From Enterococcus silesiacus (GTDB taxonomy: Bacteria > Bacillota > Bacilli > Lactobacillales > Enterococcaceae), in assembly GCA_001465115.1 (NCBI GenBank), contig CP013614.1:310001-374000 (forward strand): DNA of 64,000 bases, given 5' to 3'. The position numbers and the translations under genes are program-made. A model generated the notes under the pieces. That model did no database searches. It was given only the letters and a program-made list of their open reading frames with translations, and was not told the origin of the DNA. This document shows positions 8,196-17,367 of this stretch, one piece after another. Every line of letters begins with the position of its first letter. The first letter of the stretch is position 1.

Positions 8196-8804
8196 TTACT
8201 TGTCGATTTCAAGTCCTAAGACTGTCAGGTGTCCATTTCCGACGAGTTTAATGACAAGTCTAGCTAAATGATTGGGAGCCATGTCAGTGTCACTTGTGAT
8301 CCACCAGTGCAGGGTTCCAATAAAAATTGAGGTCATGTACTCAATAATAAAATCAATAGGCACCTCGATATCATTTTCAGTAATTTTTAGTTTGGAGAAA
8401 ATATCCGCATATTTCTCATAAATAATATCTGCCAGCTTTTTCCGTAATAATTCATTTGAACTGCCATCCATGATCGTCAGAAAGAAGTTTTTATTTTGTT
8501 GAATATTGATATAAATATGCGTAAGCAGAAACTCGATTTGTTTGACTTTGATTCGATTGCTGACGATGATTTGTTCAGTATCAATAATAGAGGTGAAGGC
8601 ATTGATCGCAAAATCGAAAATTTGTTCATAGAGGTCTTGTTTGTCCTTGAAATGAGCATAGAAAGTCGCACGATTGATCATCGCTTCATCGGCAATGTCT
8701 TGAATCGTTATACCATCGTACCCTTTTTCGTTGACTAAGTGAAAGAAAGCTTCGATAATCATTTTGTGTGTTCGTTTTACCCGTAGGTCCGTTTTCTTCG
8801 ACAT
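8196..8804 (-). CDS. TetR/AcrR family transcriptional regulator
   Basis: The 202 residues start with a TetR helix-turn-helix domain (about 8-55: TIQDIADEAMINRATFYAHF, then KDKQDLYEQIF). The rest is an all-helical ligand/dimer domain. An AAAGGA site precedes the start. It is divergent from the giant activase gene, and the 192-base gap contains repeated CAACA/TGTTG half-sites, so it probably controls that gene and itself. The ligand is unknown; an acyl-CoA-type signal would fit the neighbour but is inference. Confidence 0.88.
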   Translation of the reverse strand: MSKKTDLRVKRTHKMIIEAFFHLVNEKGYDGITIQDIADEAMINRATFYAHFKDKQDLYEQIFDFAINAFTSIIDTEQIIVSNRIKVKQIEFLLTHIYINIQQNKNFFLTIMDGSSNELLRKKLADIIYEKYADIFSKLKITENDIEVPIDFIIEYMTSIFIGTLHWWITSDTDMAPNHLARLVIKLVGNGHLTVLGLEIDK

Positions 8805-8821
8805 ATAAATTTCCTTTCGAA

Positions 8822-8960
8822 ATAATCAACAGATTTAAAAAGTTTGTTGCTTATCTCACAAATTTGAGTGATTTGCCTGTTGCAATTACATTAGAATCTT
8901 TCTAAAATATACATAAGTATTATATCAGACACCTTGTAGGATAATCAACAAAGTGTTGTG
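8822..8960. promoter_or_regulatory. Divergent control region with repeated half-sites
   Basis: ATAATCAACA occurs exactly twice (8822-8831 and 8941-8950), each followed by a TGTTG (8845-8849 and 8954-8958) that makes an inverted repeat with CAACA. A third inverted repeat, TTAGAA-TCT-TTCTAA, lies at 8892-8906 just before a TATTAT (8919-8924) that could be the -10 for the activase. These are candidate TetR operators. Confidence 0.5.
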
Positions 8961-8996
8961 AAATAAAAGGGTATGAACTATAAGGAGATAAAAGTT

Positions 8997-11900
8997 ATGA
9001 CAATAAGAGCCGGAATCGATGTTGGATCAACAACTGTGAAATTAGTAATTATTGACGAAGAAAAGCATACAAAATTTGCAAAATATGAACGACATTACTC
9101 AGATGTAAAAGCAGCGACTGAAAAAGTGTTGAATGAAGCAATGAATGAATTAGGTGAAAAAACACCGATTACAATGACGATCACAGGCTCAGGCGGAATG
9201 GGATTGGCAGATGTGTTGAATATTTCATTTGTTCAAGAAGTCATTGCCTGTACAAAAACAGTAGAAGAGATCATACCTGAAACAGATGTAGCGATTGAAT
9301 TGGGCGGAGAAGACGCAAAGATTACTTTTTTTGAAGGTGCATTAGAACAACGGATGAACGGGAGTTGTGCTGGAGGAACTGGGGCTTTTATCGATCAAAT
9401 GGCAGTCTTATTAAAAACAGATGCAAATGGTGTCAATGAATTAGCTAAAAACTATCAGACGATTTATCCAATTGCTTCTCGATGCGGCGTTTTTGCCAAA
9501 ACAGATGTGCAGCCATTGATCAATGAAGGCGCAGCTAAAGAGGATATTGCGGCGAGTATTTTTCAGGCGGTTGTCAACCAAACGATTGCAGGTCTTGCTG
9601 CCGGTCGTAAAATCAGAGGGAAAATTGCCTTTTTAGGTGGACCGCTTTTCTTTATGTCAGAACTTAGAAAACGATTCATTGAAACTTTAGATGTAAAGCC
9701 GGAAGATGTGATTTTTCCAGAGAATCCACAACTATTTGTCGCAATGGGGGCAGCCATTTATTCTGAAGGTGCTAACCCAACAACGCTAGAGGAATTAATC
9801 CATCGCTTGACTAATGGGGATCAAGAGCAATTAAAACCAACCGATACATTAGAGCCGCTGTTTCAAGATGACACACAATTAAAAGAATTTAGAGCGCGTC
9901 ATAATCAAGCTAAAGCGCAAGAAAAGCTATTATCTGAACATCATGGCGTTGCCTTTTTAGGGATTGATGCAGGGTCGACGACGACTAAAGTCACGCTAAT
10001 TGATGAAGATGGCAATCTGCTGTTTTCGTTTTATGGAAATAATCAAGGACAGCCTTTAGAAACCACAATGACAGTTCTAAAAGACTTATACCAACAATTA
10101 CCAAAAGATGTTTTCATTGGAAAGTCAGCAGTTACAGGATATGGTGAACATTTAATCAAAAATGCTTTGAAAGTTGATATTGGTGAAGTTGAAACAATGG
10201 CACATTATAAAGCGGCCAATCATTTTCAACCCGGTGTTGATTTTATTTTAGATATCGGTGGTCAAGATATGAAAGCTATGACGATCAAAGACGGTGTCTT
10301 GTCTTCAATCCAACTAAATGAAGCTTGTTCATCAGGCTGCGGTTCTTTTATTGAGACATTTGCCAAATCGTTGAATTTTGATGTAAAAGACTTTGCCATT
10401 GAGGCCTTAAGTTCTAAAGCACCAGTTGATTTGGGTTCTCGTTGTACGGTCTTTATGAATTCAAAAGTAAAACAAGTACAAAAAGAAGGGGCATCCGTTG
10501 GAGATATCTCTGCTGGTTTGTCTTATTCTGTGATCAAAAATGCGATATACAAAGTAATCAAAGTACGACGCCCAGAAGAATTGGGAAAGAAAATTGTTTG
10601 CCAAGGTGGGACATTCTATAATGAAGCAGTATTACGTGCTTTTGAAATGATCAGTGAACGTGAAGTTGTCCGTCCTTCGATCGCAGGACTAATGGGTGCG
10701 TATGGTGCAGCATTGATTGCATTAGAGAATTATGAATTGGGTCAAGAAACAACGATTCTTGGACTTGATGAGCTGGATACCTTTACAGCGGATAAGGAAT
10801 TTACCCATTGTGGTTTATGTGAAAATAACTGCATGATGACGGTGACGATTTTTTCTGATGGCCGCCAATTTATCACAGGAAATCGCTGTGAGCGTGGGAC
10901 TAGAATTAAAGTAAAGAAAGAAGATCGTAAAGTCAATTTGGTTGATTATAAATACCGAAAATTATTTAAATATCGTCCATTGAAAGAAAAAGATGCGGTT
11001 CATGGCAGAATCGGCATTCCTCGTGTTTTGAATATGTATGAAAATTATCCATTATGGCATACTTTCTTCACGGATCTAGGGTTCCGAGTCGAGTTATCAC
11101 CACGCTCAAATAAAGAGTTATATGAACAAGGCATGGAAACTATTCCAAGTGATACAGCCTGTTATCCTGCTAAAATCTCTCACGGGCATATTCAAGCATT
11201 AATCGATTCAAAAGTCCCAATGATTTTTTATCCGGGTGTTGTTTTTGAACGTCAAGAGTCAGCAGAAGCGGATAATCATTTTAATTGTCCAATCGTTCAA
11301 AGTTATCCTGATGTGATTCGCAATAATGTAGATGATATTCGTGATGGAAAAGTCGATTACCGCAACCCGTACATTAATTTAGCAAATGAAGCATCTGTGG
11401 CGAAAGTCTTAAGTGAAACCTTTGCTGATTTAGGTATTTCAGCGGAACAAGTGACTCAAGCTTTGCGACATGGGTATGAAGAATTAGATGCTTTCAAAGA
11501 AGATGTCCGCAACAAAGGGGAAGAAACGTTAGTGATGCTGAATCAAAAAGGGGAAAAAGGAATCGTTTTATCTGGACGTCCGTATCATTTAGATCCTGAG
11601 ATCAACCACGGAATCGCTGACGTAATCACGCAAGAAGGGTTCCATGTGTTGACTGAAGATTGTGTTTCTCATTTAAGTGATGTAGGTAATTTACGGGTCG
11701 TCAATCAATGGGTCTATCATTCGCGGCTATATGCAGCGGCTCGTGTTGTAGCTAAATCAAAAAATCTTGAGCTTGTGCAGTTGAATTCATTTGGCTGCGG
11801 GCTAGATGCGGTCACGACTGACCAAGTGGAAGAAATCATGGATCAATATGGCAAAATCTATACTGTTTTAAAGATTGATGAAGGATCTAATTTAGGGGCA

Positions 11901-13244
11901 ATCAGGATTCGATTACGTTCATTAAAAGCCGCTGTCGGTGAACGGGAAAAAATGGATTTTCAACCAAAACTACAACATGAAGAACCAGAGAAAATCATTT
12001 TTACGAAAGAAATGAAAAAAACGCATACGTTATTATTACCAATGCTTAGTCCAATCCATCAATCTGGATTAGTAGATGTTGCATTACAAGCGTCTGGGTA
12101 TAATGTTGTATGCTTGCCGGCAGATGACCGTGAAGCAGTTAATGTTGGGTTGAAATATGTCAATAATGATGCGTGTTATCCTGCTATTATTTCAATCGGC
12201 CAATTAGTTGAAGCCCTAGAAAGCGGAGAATATGATCTAGAACATGTCAGTGTGATGATGACACAAACAGGTGGCGGCTGCCGTGCAACAAACTATATTC
12301 CGCTGCTTAGAAAAGCCTTGAATGATGCGGGCTTCCCACAAGTTCCTGTGGTTTCAGTTTCAATGGGGAATAAAGGGGTCGAATCGAATCCAGGATTTAA
12401 GTTTACACTGCCAATGCTAAAACGGGTCGCCGTAGCCTTTTTATATGGAGATTTATTTGAACGAGTGGTTTATCGAACCCGTCCGTACGAAACAGAAACG
12501 GGTATGATCGATGCACTCCACGCTAAATGGTTAAAACAAATCGAGAAAAATGTTCGAAACGGTTCATTGAGCTTGTTTAACCGCAACATGAAAAAAATCA
12601 TCAAAGAATTTGATGAGGTTCCACTTCATCAAATCAAGAAACCTAAAGTTGGAGTTGTTGGCGAAATTCTAGTGAAATATTCACCAACCGCGAATAATGA
12701 TATCGTTCGTCTATTGGAGGCAGAAGGGGCAGAAGCTGTTGTTCCAGATATTGTCGGATTCATGAATTACTCTCTTTATAATCAAATTTGGAAATACGAC
12801 AACATGGGGATGTCTAAACAAAGCAAAAACTTAGCTCAATTTGCAATTCGCATCATCGAATATGTTGAAAAACCGATGGATAAAGCCTTAAGAAATTCTA
12901 AACGCTTTGAAGGTCTAAGCTCAATCCATGAATTGGCCGAAGATGCAGGGAAAATTCTTTCAATTGGCAATCATACGGGTGAAGGTTGGTTCTTGACCGG
13001 TGAAATGATTGAGTTGTTGAAATCGGATGTAAACAATATTGTTTGTATGCAGCCGTTTGGTTGTTTGCCAAATCATGTCGTTGGGAAAGGTGTGACGAAA
13101 GAGTTGCGACGTCAATATCCTAAAGCAAATATCGCGCCGATTGATTATGACCCAGGCGTTTCATTAGTGAACCAACTGAATCGCATTCGTTTGATGATGG
13201 CGACAGCGAATAAAATGTTGGAAGAAGAAAAGATACGTTCTTAA
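8997..13244 (+). CDS. Giant BadF/BcrA/HgdC-type activase fused to DUF2229 domain
   Basis: This 1415-residue protein has two ASKHA ATPase modules in tandem, beginning near residues 4 ([16 protein letters not shown]) and 319 ([17 protein letters not shown]). A cysteine-rich segment follows near 610 ([10 protein letters not shown]), and then a long DUF2229/HgdB-like C-terminal half with several conserved Cys ([27 protein letters not shown]). HgdC-type activators use ATP and an [4Fe-4S] cluster to push one electron into 2-hydroxyacyl-CoA dehydratases. This fused form is widespread in Firmicutes and its substrate is not established. Start ATG 8997 has AAGGAG nine bases upstream, better than ATG 8973. 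It stands alone, divergent from tetR. Confidence 0.85.
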   Translation: MTIRAGIDVGSTTVKLVIIDEEKHTKFAKYERHYSDVKAATEKVLNEAMNELGEKTPITMTITGSGGMGLADVLNISFVQEVIACTKTVEEIIPETDVAIELGGEDAKITFFEGALEQRMNGSCAGGTGAFIDQMAVLLKTDANGVNELAKNYQTIYPIASRCGVFAKTDVQPLINEGAAKEDIAASIFQAVVNQTIAGLAAGRKIRGKIAFLGGPLFFMSELRKRFIETLDVKPEDVIFPENPQLFVAMGAAIYSEGANPTTLEELIHRLTNGDQEQLKPTDTLEPLFQDDTQLKEFRARHNQAKAQEKLLSEHHGVAFLGIDAGSTTTKVTLIDEDGNLLFSFYGNNQGQPLETTMTVLKDLYQQLPKDVFIGKSAVTGYGEHLIKNALKVDIGEVETMAHYKAANHFQPGVDFILDIGGQDMKAMTIKDGVLSSIQLNEACSSGCGSFIETFAKSLNFDVKDFAIEALSSKAPVDLGSRCTVFMNSKVKQVQKEGASVGDISAGLSYSVIKNAIYKVIKVRRPEELGKKIVCQGGTFYNEAVLRAFEMISEREVVRPSIAGLMGAYGAALIALENYELGQETTILGLDELDTFTADKEFTHCGLCENNCMMTVTIFSDGRQFITGNRCERGTRIKVKKEDRKVNLVDYKYRKLFKYRPLKEKDAVHGRIGIPRVLNMYENYPLWHTFFTDLGFRVELSPRSNKELYEQGMETIPSDTACYPAKISHGHIQALIDSKVPMIFYPGVVFERQESAEADNHFNCPIVQSYPDVIRNNVDDIRDGKVDYRNPYINLANEASVAKVLSETFADLGISAEQVTQALRHGYEELDAFKEDVRNKGEETLVMLNQKGEKGIVLSGRPYHLDPEINHGIADVITQEGFHVLTEDCVSHLSDVGNLRVVNQWVYHSRLYAAARVVAKSKNLELVQLNSFGCGLDAVTTDQVEEIMDQYGKIYTVLKIDEGSNLGAIRIRLRSLKAAVGEREKMDFQPKLQHEEPEKIIFTKEMKKTHTLLLPMLSPIHQSGLVDVALQASGYNVVCLPADDREAVNVGLKYVNNDACYPAIISIGQLVEALESGEYDLEHVSVMMTQTGGGCRATNYIPLLRKALNDAGFPQVPVVSVSMGNKGVESNPGFKFTLPMLKRVAVAFLYGDLFERVVYRTRPYETETGMIDALHAKWLKQIEKNVRNGSLSLFNRNMKKIIKEFDEVPLHQIKKPKVGVVGEILVKYSPTANNDIVRLLEAEGAEAVVPDIVGFMNYSLYNQIWKYDNMGMSKQSKNLAQFAIRIIEYVEKPMDKALRNSKRFEGLSSIHELAEDAGKILSIGNHTGEGWFLTGEMIELLKSDVNNIVCMQPFGCLPNHVVGKGVTKELRRQYPKANIAPIDYDPGVSLVNQLNRIRLMMATANKMLEEEKIRS

Positions 13245-13327
13245 AATGAATAACTAATCGAACAAAATACTTGCACAGTTAAAATCAAAAAGTATTTCCG
13301 CCGTTGATTCAGATTATAATTGAGTGA

Positions 13328-13365
13328 CTAGGACATAATGCATCAAGTTATGTCTTAGTTTTTTT
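13328..13365 (+). terminator. Terminator of the activase gene
   Basis: CTAGGACATAA pairs with TTATGTCTTAG (one wobble) across a nine-base loop and is followed by seven T. Confidence 0.85.
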
Positions 13366-13533
13366 GTACCATAGGAGAATAAATATGAATTTATTTATTT
13401 CTTTTTGTTAGACGGTTGGTATATAATAAGGTGAAGTAATGGAAAAGTTGTCTAAACAACATCCTAAACTTGACTTGTAGCATACCAAATTGTTTTACAA
13501 AACGTTTCCTTGGCTAGATTTTCGAACTTTTGG

Positions 13534-13562
13534 TTGTTTATGAGGTATATACCAGTTATAAT
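13534..13562 (+). promoter_or_regulatory. Promoter with operator-like palindrome for the GntR gene
   Basis: TTGTTT (13534-13539), 17 bases and TATAAT (13557-13562) form a strong promoter. The spacer holds GGTATATACC (13544-13553), a perfect palindrome close to the TGGTATAGACCA-type site of NagR/YvoA regulators, so autoregulation is likely. A related half, TTGGTATATAAT, lies upstream at 13416-13427 and could be a second promoter or site. The rest of the 345-base gap from 13245 holds only the activase terminator. Confidence 0.65.
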
Positions 13563-13589
13563 GGAAGTGAATAAAAAGGAGGAAGTAAG

Positions 13590-14297
13590 ATGGTGTCAAG
13601 TTTACCAGTTTATATTCAAATACACGATAAGATTAAAGATGACATTGAACATGGTGTTTGGAAGATTGGAGACAGACTTCCATCAGAGCGTGAGCTGGCG
13701 ACTCAGTTTAGTGTGAGCCGAATGACGTTAAGACAGGCGATCCAGACACTTGCTGATGAGGGGATTTTAGAACGTAAGATCGGTTCAGGCACTTATGTTG
13801 CCCGTAAAAAAGTGCAGGAAAAAATGACGGGAACAACGAGCTTTACTGATATTATGCTTTCGCAAAATCGAGTGCCGTCTAGCCGCACCGTCTCCTACTA
13901 TGTAGCTAAACCAAGTTCTAGTGAAATGGAAAAGCTAAATCTGAAAGAAAATGAACAGATCGTCCGGATGGAGCGGGTTCGTTTTGCAGATGATCTGCCG
14001 ATTTGCTTTGAGGTTGCCAGCGTTCCCTATTCTCTAGTCGATCAATATAGTAAAGCTGAGATTACCAATTCTTTTTATAAGACTTTAGAAACAAAAGGCG
14101 GCAATAAAATTGGACACGCTAACCAAACAATTTCAGCGATGTTGGCATCAGAGCAAATCGCTGATTATTTAAAAATCAAACGAGGAGATGCAATTCTTCG
14201 CTTGCGCCAAATTTCATATTTTGAAAATGGCACACCGTTTGAATATGTTAGAACCCAATATGTAGGCAACCGCTTTGAATTTTATTTAGAAAAATAA
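13590..14297 (+). CDS. GntR family regulator, HutC subfamily (NagR/YvoA-like)
   Basis: The 235 residues comprise a winged HTH (about 5-72, with LPSERELATQFSVSRMTLRQAI and GSGTYVA) and a UTRA ligand domain (about 85-230). UTRA regulators of this type sense sugar phosphates, for example glucosamine-6-phosphate for NagR. The operator-like palindrome in its promoter supports autoregulation. No sugar operon is adjacent, so its regulon must lie elsewhere. An AAGGAGG site precedes ATG 13590. The NagR assignment is a similarity judgement only. Confidence 0.85.
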   Translation: MVSSLPVYIQIHDKIKDDIEHGVWKIGDRLPSERELATQFSVSRMTLRQAIQTLADEGILERKIGSGTYVARKKVQEKMTGTTSFTDIMLSQNRVPSSRTVSYYVAKPSSSEMEKLNLKENEQIVRMERVRFADDLPICFEVASVPYSLVDQYSKAEITNSFYKTLETKGGNKIGHANQTISAMLASEQIADYLKIKRGDAILRLRQISYFENGTPFEYVRTQYVGNRFEFYLEK

Positions 14298-14300
14298 ACG

Positions 14301-14363
14301 ACAATGAACGTGTCTCAACGCTCTCATTCAGAGTAGCAGAACACGTTCATTGTTATTTTTTTA
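14301..14363. terminator. Bidirectional terminator
   Basis: A perfect 13-bp stem (ACAATGAACGTGT and complement) with a 27-nt loop is followed by a T-run at 14355-14363. It separates the convergent gntR and queT-like genes. Confidence 0.85.
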
Positions 14364-14867
14364 TTTTGTTAAATCAATTTTCTGATTGATCCAATACACC
14401 AAAATACCACCAACTGACATCGACAACAACTCCCCGATAGCGACAGTTAGCCATGTATAGAAAAATGGCATATGATAAAAATAAGTCAATTGACCAGCTA
14501 CTGTAAACATTGATAGTGAACAAATAATGGCTGTTAAACTCATTTTTTTGATTGGACTTTTAAACCGCTTGGTGACTGAGTACGATAAAAGTAAAACGAC
14601 AAACGTCGACAAACTGCCGATAACAACATCGACTAAACCTAAGGGGGATGCAAAATTTGAGATAGCCACACCGAAAGTCACAGCGATGATGTACCGTTTA
14701 TTGAATAATGGCAAATAATTGAACAACTCAGAGAGCCTGAATTGAACAGCACCGAAACCAATTGGCGCTAAAAAGATCGTAACCACGACATAAAGTGCTG
14801 TGATCATAGCCATTTTTGTTAAGCTAATGACAGACCAGGCTGTGGTCTGCGTGTTTGGATTATTCAT
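14361..14867 (-). CDS. queT: QueT-like queuosine precursor transporter
   Basis: This 168-residue integral membrane protein has about five segments and the COG4708/QueT pattern (MAMITALYVVVTIFLAPIGFGAVQFRLSE split by charged FRLSELFNYLP). QueT proteins are S components of ECF transporters that take up preQ1 or related queuosine precursors. The upstream preQ1-II riboswitch on the same strand supports the substrate. No energy-coupling module is nearby, as expected for group II ECF systems. The ribosome binding site is inside the riboswitch pseudoknot. Confidence 0.85.
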   Translation of the reverse strand: MNNPNTQTTAWSVISLTKMAMITALYVVVTIFLAPIGFGAVQFRLSELFNYLPLFNKRYIIAVTFGVAISNFASPLGLVDVVIGSLSTFVVLLLSYSVTKRFKSPIKKMSLTAIICSLSMFTVAGQLTYFYHMPFFYTWLTVAIGELLSMSVGGILVYWINQKIDLTK

Positions 14868-14874
14868 ATGTGTT

Positions 14875-14976
14875 CTCCTTTGTAAAACAGATTTTCTGTT
14901 TTAGTAATAACTATGACCAAAGGAAGTGACAGAACAAGACTGCCAGCTGAAGTGTCATAGTGTGAATCGCTTCACT
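14875..14976 (-). promoter_or_regulatory. preQ1-II riboswitch
   Basis: On the minus strand I see, in order: a small GTGAA/TTCAC hairpin, a perfect 7-bp stem CTATGAC/GTCATAG (14954-14960 with 14911-14917) enclosing an inner hairpin and a CTTCCTTTG strand (14918-14926), then TTATTAC, a 9-bp hairpin (14883-14903) and CAAAGGAG (14875-14882). CTTCCTTTG can pair with CAAAGGA, making the pseudoknot that hides the ribosome binding site. This is the architecture of preQ1-II (COG4708) RNAs, where ligand binding blocks translation. Confidence 0.78.
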
Positions 14977-15035
14977 GCTTGTATGTTACCGAATGTTCGC
15001 TTGGTTGTAAAGTAAAGTGTGAAGTCATAACTAGA

Positions 15036-15800
15036 TTATTTCTCTAACCAACCACCATCGATCGTCATCACAGTTCCATGAATGTAGTCTGCCTGCTGGC
15101 TGGCTAAAAAGAGAGTCAAAGCTGCAACTTCTTCAGGTTTTGCCCAGCGACCAGCGGGTGTTTCGTTTGCGACCCAAGCAGCCATTTTTCCATCGCCAGC
15201 AAAATCAGCAGCATTCATTGGTGTTTGGATCGCTCCAGGAGCAATCGCATTTGCTCGGATCCCTTGTTTGATGTAGTCGTAATCTAATTGTTTGGTATAA
15301 CCGATGATCGCATGTTTTGACGCGGTGTAAGCCGCGCCGCCACCGCCAGCTACCATACCAGCAATTGACGCCATATTGATGACGACTCCATGTTTTTGCT
15401 GCAGCATTTGAGGTAAAATCTGATTGGTGACCAAAAAAGTTCCTTTTAAATTAACAGATAGAACATCATCCCACAGTGCCTCTGTGGTTTCCAAGGTCGG
15501 TGTGTAATTATCCAAGATACCAGCAGTATTAAGTAAAATATGTATGGGGCCAAATGATTTATTTGCTTCTTCTAAGGCAGAGCTGATTTCGTTTTTTTTC
15601 GTAATGTCTCCGGTATAAGCTAGAAATTTTCCAGGTGAGGCAGTTGTTTTAGCAAATGTTTGAGCTAAGCCTATTGCATCGAGATCCATTCCAAAGACAT
15701 TGGCGCCTTGGTCGACAAAAGCAAGTACTTGTGCCTGACCTATACCAGAAGCCGCTCCTGTTACGAAAATTGTTTTTCCTTGGTACTCAGTAAATTGCAT
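15036..15800 (-). CDS. Short-chain dehydrogenase/reductase (SDR)
   Basis: This 254-residue classical SDR has TGAASGIGQ (near 15, dinucleotide binding), NTAG (near 90), the catalytic Ser (MASIAG, near 143), YTASK (near 156) and APGAIQTPM. An aspartate (MDLD) at the end of strand 2 suggests NAD(H) rather than NADP(H). The substrate cannot be read from sequence; 3-oxoacyl-ACP reductase-like and polyol dehydrogenase roles are both possible. It is a single gene with its own start region. Confidence 0.85.
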   Translation of the reverse strand: MQFTEYQGKTIFVTGAASGIGQAQVLAFVDQGANVFGMDLDAIGLAQTFAKTTASPGKFLAYTGDITKKNEISSALEEANKSFGPIHILLNTAGILDNYTPTLETTEALWDDVLSVNLKGTFLVTNQILPQMLQQKHGVVINMASIAGMVAGGGGAAYTASKHAIIGYTKQLDYDYIKQGIRANAIAPGAIQTPMNAADFAGDGKMAAWVANETPAGRWAKPEEVAALTLFLASQQADYIHGTVMTIDGGWLEK

Positions 15801-15821
15801 AATAGTTCCTCTTTTCCTAAT

Positions 15822-15864
15822 AAATAGAAAAAGCTAGACCGACTTATTTCAAGTGCCCTAGCTT
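15822..15864 (-). terminator. Terminator of the yigZ/DUF2829 pair
   Basis: On the minus strand AAGCTAG pairs with CTAGCTT across a 20-base loop and is followed by TTTTTCTATT. It lies between the DUF2829 gene and the SDR gene. Confidence 0.65.
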
Positions 15865-15876
15865 CTTTTTGTCTTC

Positions 15877-16113
15877 TTAATCCGTGCTGACGATTTTCCA
15901 GTCTTCAGCCAGTACGTCACAGGGGGTTGGTGAAAACATACTATAGCCTTCATCAGATGTTTTAATCAAAAAATAAGGTGTAACTGGGAGAAAGGTTCCG
16001 TCAGAGGTACCGATTTCATCTCTAAGTTCAATATACAATTCAAAACCGCTCCAACCTGTTCTTACAGCCTTAGCCCCTTTTTTTATCAGCGGTAATACTT
16101 CTTCAAATGTCAT
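15877..16113 (-). CDS. DUF2829 (Tad2-like) protein
   Basis: The 78 residues follow the DUF2829 pattern: MTFEEVLPLIKKGAKAVRTGW near the start and DVLAEDWKIV near the end. The phage members of this family (Tad2) are known Thoeris anti-defence proteins that sequester nucleotide signals. Chromosomal members are common and mostly uncharacterised. I chose ATG 16113 because AAAGGAG lies seven bases upstream; the longer frame to 16161 has no site. It overlaps the 3' end of the yigZ-like gene by 11 bases. A link to defence is inference; no Thoeris genes are in this window. Confidence 0.72.
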   Translation of the reverse strand: MTFEEVLPLIKKGAKAVRTGWSGFELYIELRDEIGTSDGTFLPVTPYFLIKTSDEGYSMFSPTPCDVLAEDWKIVSTD

Positions 16114-16762
16114 TTGTGTGCTCCTTTTTAATAATTGGTTGTTCATGATAAGAACAGTCACCTTCTTTGAAGGCGACTTGTCCGTTCAACTGTTCGGTGA
16201 CCTCTGCCATAAATTGCTCAGCATTTGGTTCATCTACAAGACAAATTATTTCCACTTGTTCGCCATAAATCGTGTCTTGTAATGTGTATGGCTTGTGTTC
16301 CATAAAATGTTGTAAGGTGCCTAAATTTGGATAATTAATTGTTAAGCGGATTTCCTGTTGCAGTTTTCCTTCAACTAATCCGATTTTTGCTAATGCATGA
16401 GAGACTGCATGGCTATAAGCTCGGATCAAGCCGCCAGAACCTAATTTTGTGCCGCCAAAATAACGAGTGACGACTGCTACGACGTTGATCAGTTCTTGTT
16501 TCTTCAAAACTTCCAACATTGGTATACCAGCTGTGCCGCTAGGTTCGCCATCATCACTGCTGCGCTGGATATCACTTTTTTCACCGATCACAAAGGCAGT
16601 GCAATTATGATTAGCTTTCCAATGTTCTTTTTTCTTTTGTGCAATAAAGGCTTTGGCTTCTTCTTCCGAATAAACACGCTTGAGCGCACAAATAAAGCGT
16701 GATTTTTTGATTTCGATTTCACTTTCTCCGTCAGAACGAATGGTAAAATAACTTTCAAGCAT
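16103..16762 (-). CDS. YigZ/IMPACT family protein
   Basis: This 219-residue protein has the UPF0029 N-terminal domain (about 15-120, including DDGEPSGTAGIPML and VVTRYFGGTKLGSGGLIRAY) and the C-terminal ferredoxin-like YigZ domain (about 140-210). Length and motifs match bacterial YigZ. Eukaryotic IMPACT binds GCN1, but the bacterial role is not established. Read with the downstream DUF2829 gene it forms a small overlapping pair. Confidence 0.88.
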   Translation of the reverse strand: MLESYFTIRSDGESEIEIKKSRFICALKRVYSEEEAKAFIAQKKKEHWKANHNCTAFVIGEKSDIQRSSDDGEPSGTAGIPMLEVLKKQELINVVAVVTRYFGGTKLGSGGLIRAYSHAVSHALAKIGLVEGKLQQEIRLTINYPNLGTLQHFMEHKPYTLQDTIYGEQVEIICLVDEPNAEQFMAEVTEQLNGQVAFKEGDCSYHEQPIIKKEHTNDI

Positions 16763-16852
16763 TTCCTCATTCCTTTTCTACATACTGTTTTAAGTATAAA
16801 AAAAATCAGGATGAGAAGCAACCATTCTCTTTAAAAAGATCAGTGAGTGCAT

Positions 16853-16880
16853 TTGCTTCTTGGAAAATATATGAGATAAT
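16853..16880 (+). promoter_or_regulatory. Promoter upstream of the DUF7662-like gene
   Basis: TTGCTT (16853-16858), 16 bases and GATAAT (16875-16880) with an upstream TG. Confidence 0.5.
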
Positions 16881-16956
16881 GATTAAAAGAATGAATAGCT
16901 TTTAGCAAAAATCAATTTCTTTCAGGTAGTGTTGATCTAACAAAGGAGTGAGAAAT

Positions 16957-17244
16957 TTGGCAAAAGAGCGTCAAAAGAAATATGATAGCGTTACCCATTA
17001 TTTAACAGCCAATGGGGGTTCACAAGTAACTCTAACGTTTACTCAGTTTGACGAGTTGCTTTTTCCACATTCCGGACTGCCTAAAACAGCGCGAACCGAT
17101 GTTGACTGGTGGGCGAATGATCATAAACATCCAGAAAAAGGTGCTTATGGGTGGCTTAACGCAAGCTATCAAGTGGTTCAAGTAAACCTTGAAAAAGAAT
17201 ATGTCGTTTTTAACAAACTACTTAAATCTAATTGGCTATTTTGA
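16957..17244 (+). CDS. Small DUF7662-like protein
   Basis: The 95 residues contain the pattern LPKTARTDVDWWANDHKHP and GWLNASYQVVQVNLEKEYVVF, which I associate with the DUF7662 family of small cytosolic proteins. TTG 16957 is preferred, as AGGAG lies eight bases upstream and overlaps the alternative GTG 16948. Function is unknown. The tryptophan-rich WWAND motif suggests a binding role, but that is speculation. Confidence 0.6.
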   Translation: MAKERQKKYDSVTHYLTANGGSQVTLTFTQFDELLFPHSGLPKTARTDVDWWANDHKHPEKGAYGWLNASYQVVQVNLEKEYVVFNKLLKSNWLF

Positions 17245-17278
17245 ACGATTGACAGATGATAGCTAAAAGCAGGAAGCG

Positions 17279-17306
17279 TTGACAAAAAACAGTTTTTTAC
17301 TATACT
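17279..17306 (+). promoter_or_regulatory. Strong promoter of the orphan EIIB gene
   Basis: Consensus TTGACA (17279-17284), 16 bases and TATACT (17301-17306). Confidence 0.8.
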
Positions 17307-17367
17307 TAAGATTAAAGAGATATAGAACATGATTTGATTGTACCAATTGGAAAAGGAGATGGATGAA

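Noticed and set aside
8496..8738. Plus-strand open frame of 80 codons inside the TetR gene
   Set aside because: It lies opposite a clear TetR coding sequence, has no ribosome binding site and matches no family.
13488..13515. cre site (ACAAAACGTTTCCT) before the GntR promoter
   Set aside because: Three core positions differ from the consensus; probably chance in AT-rich sequence.
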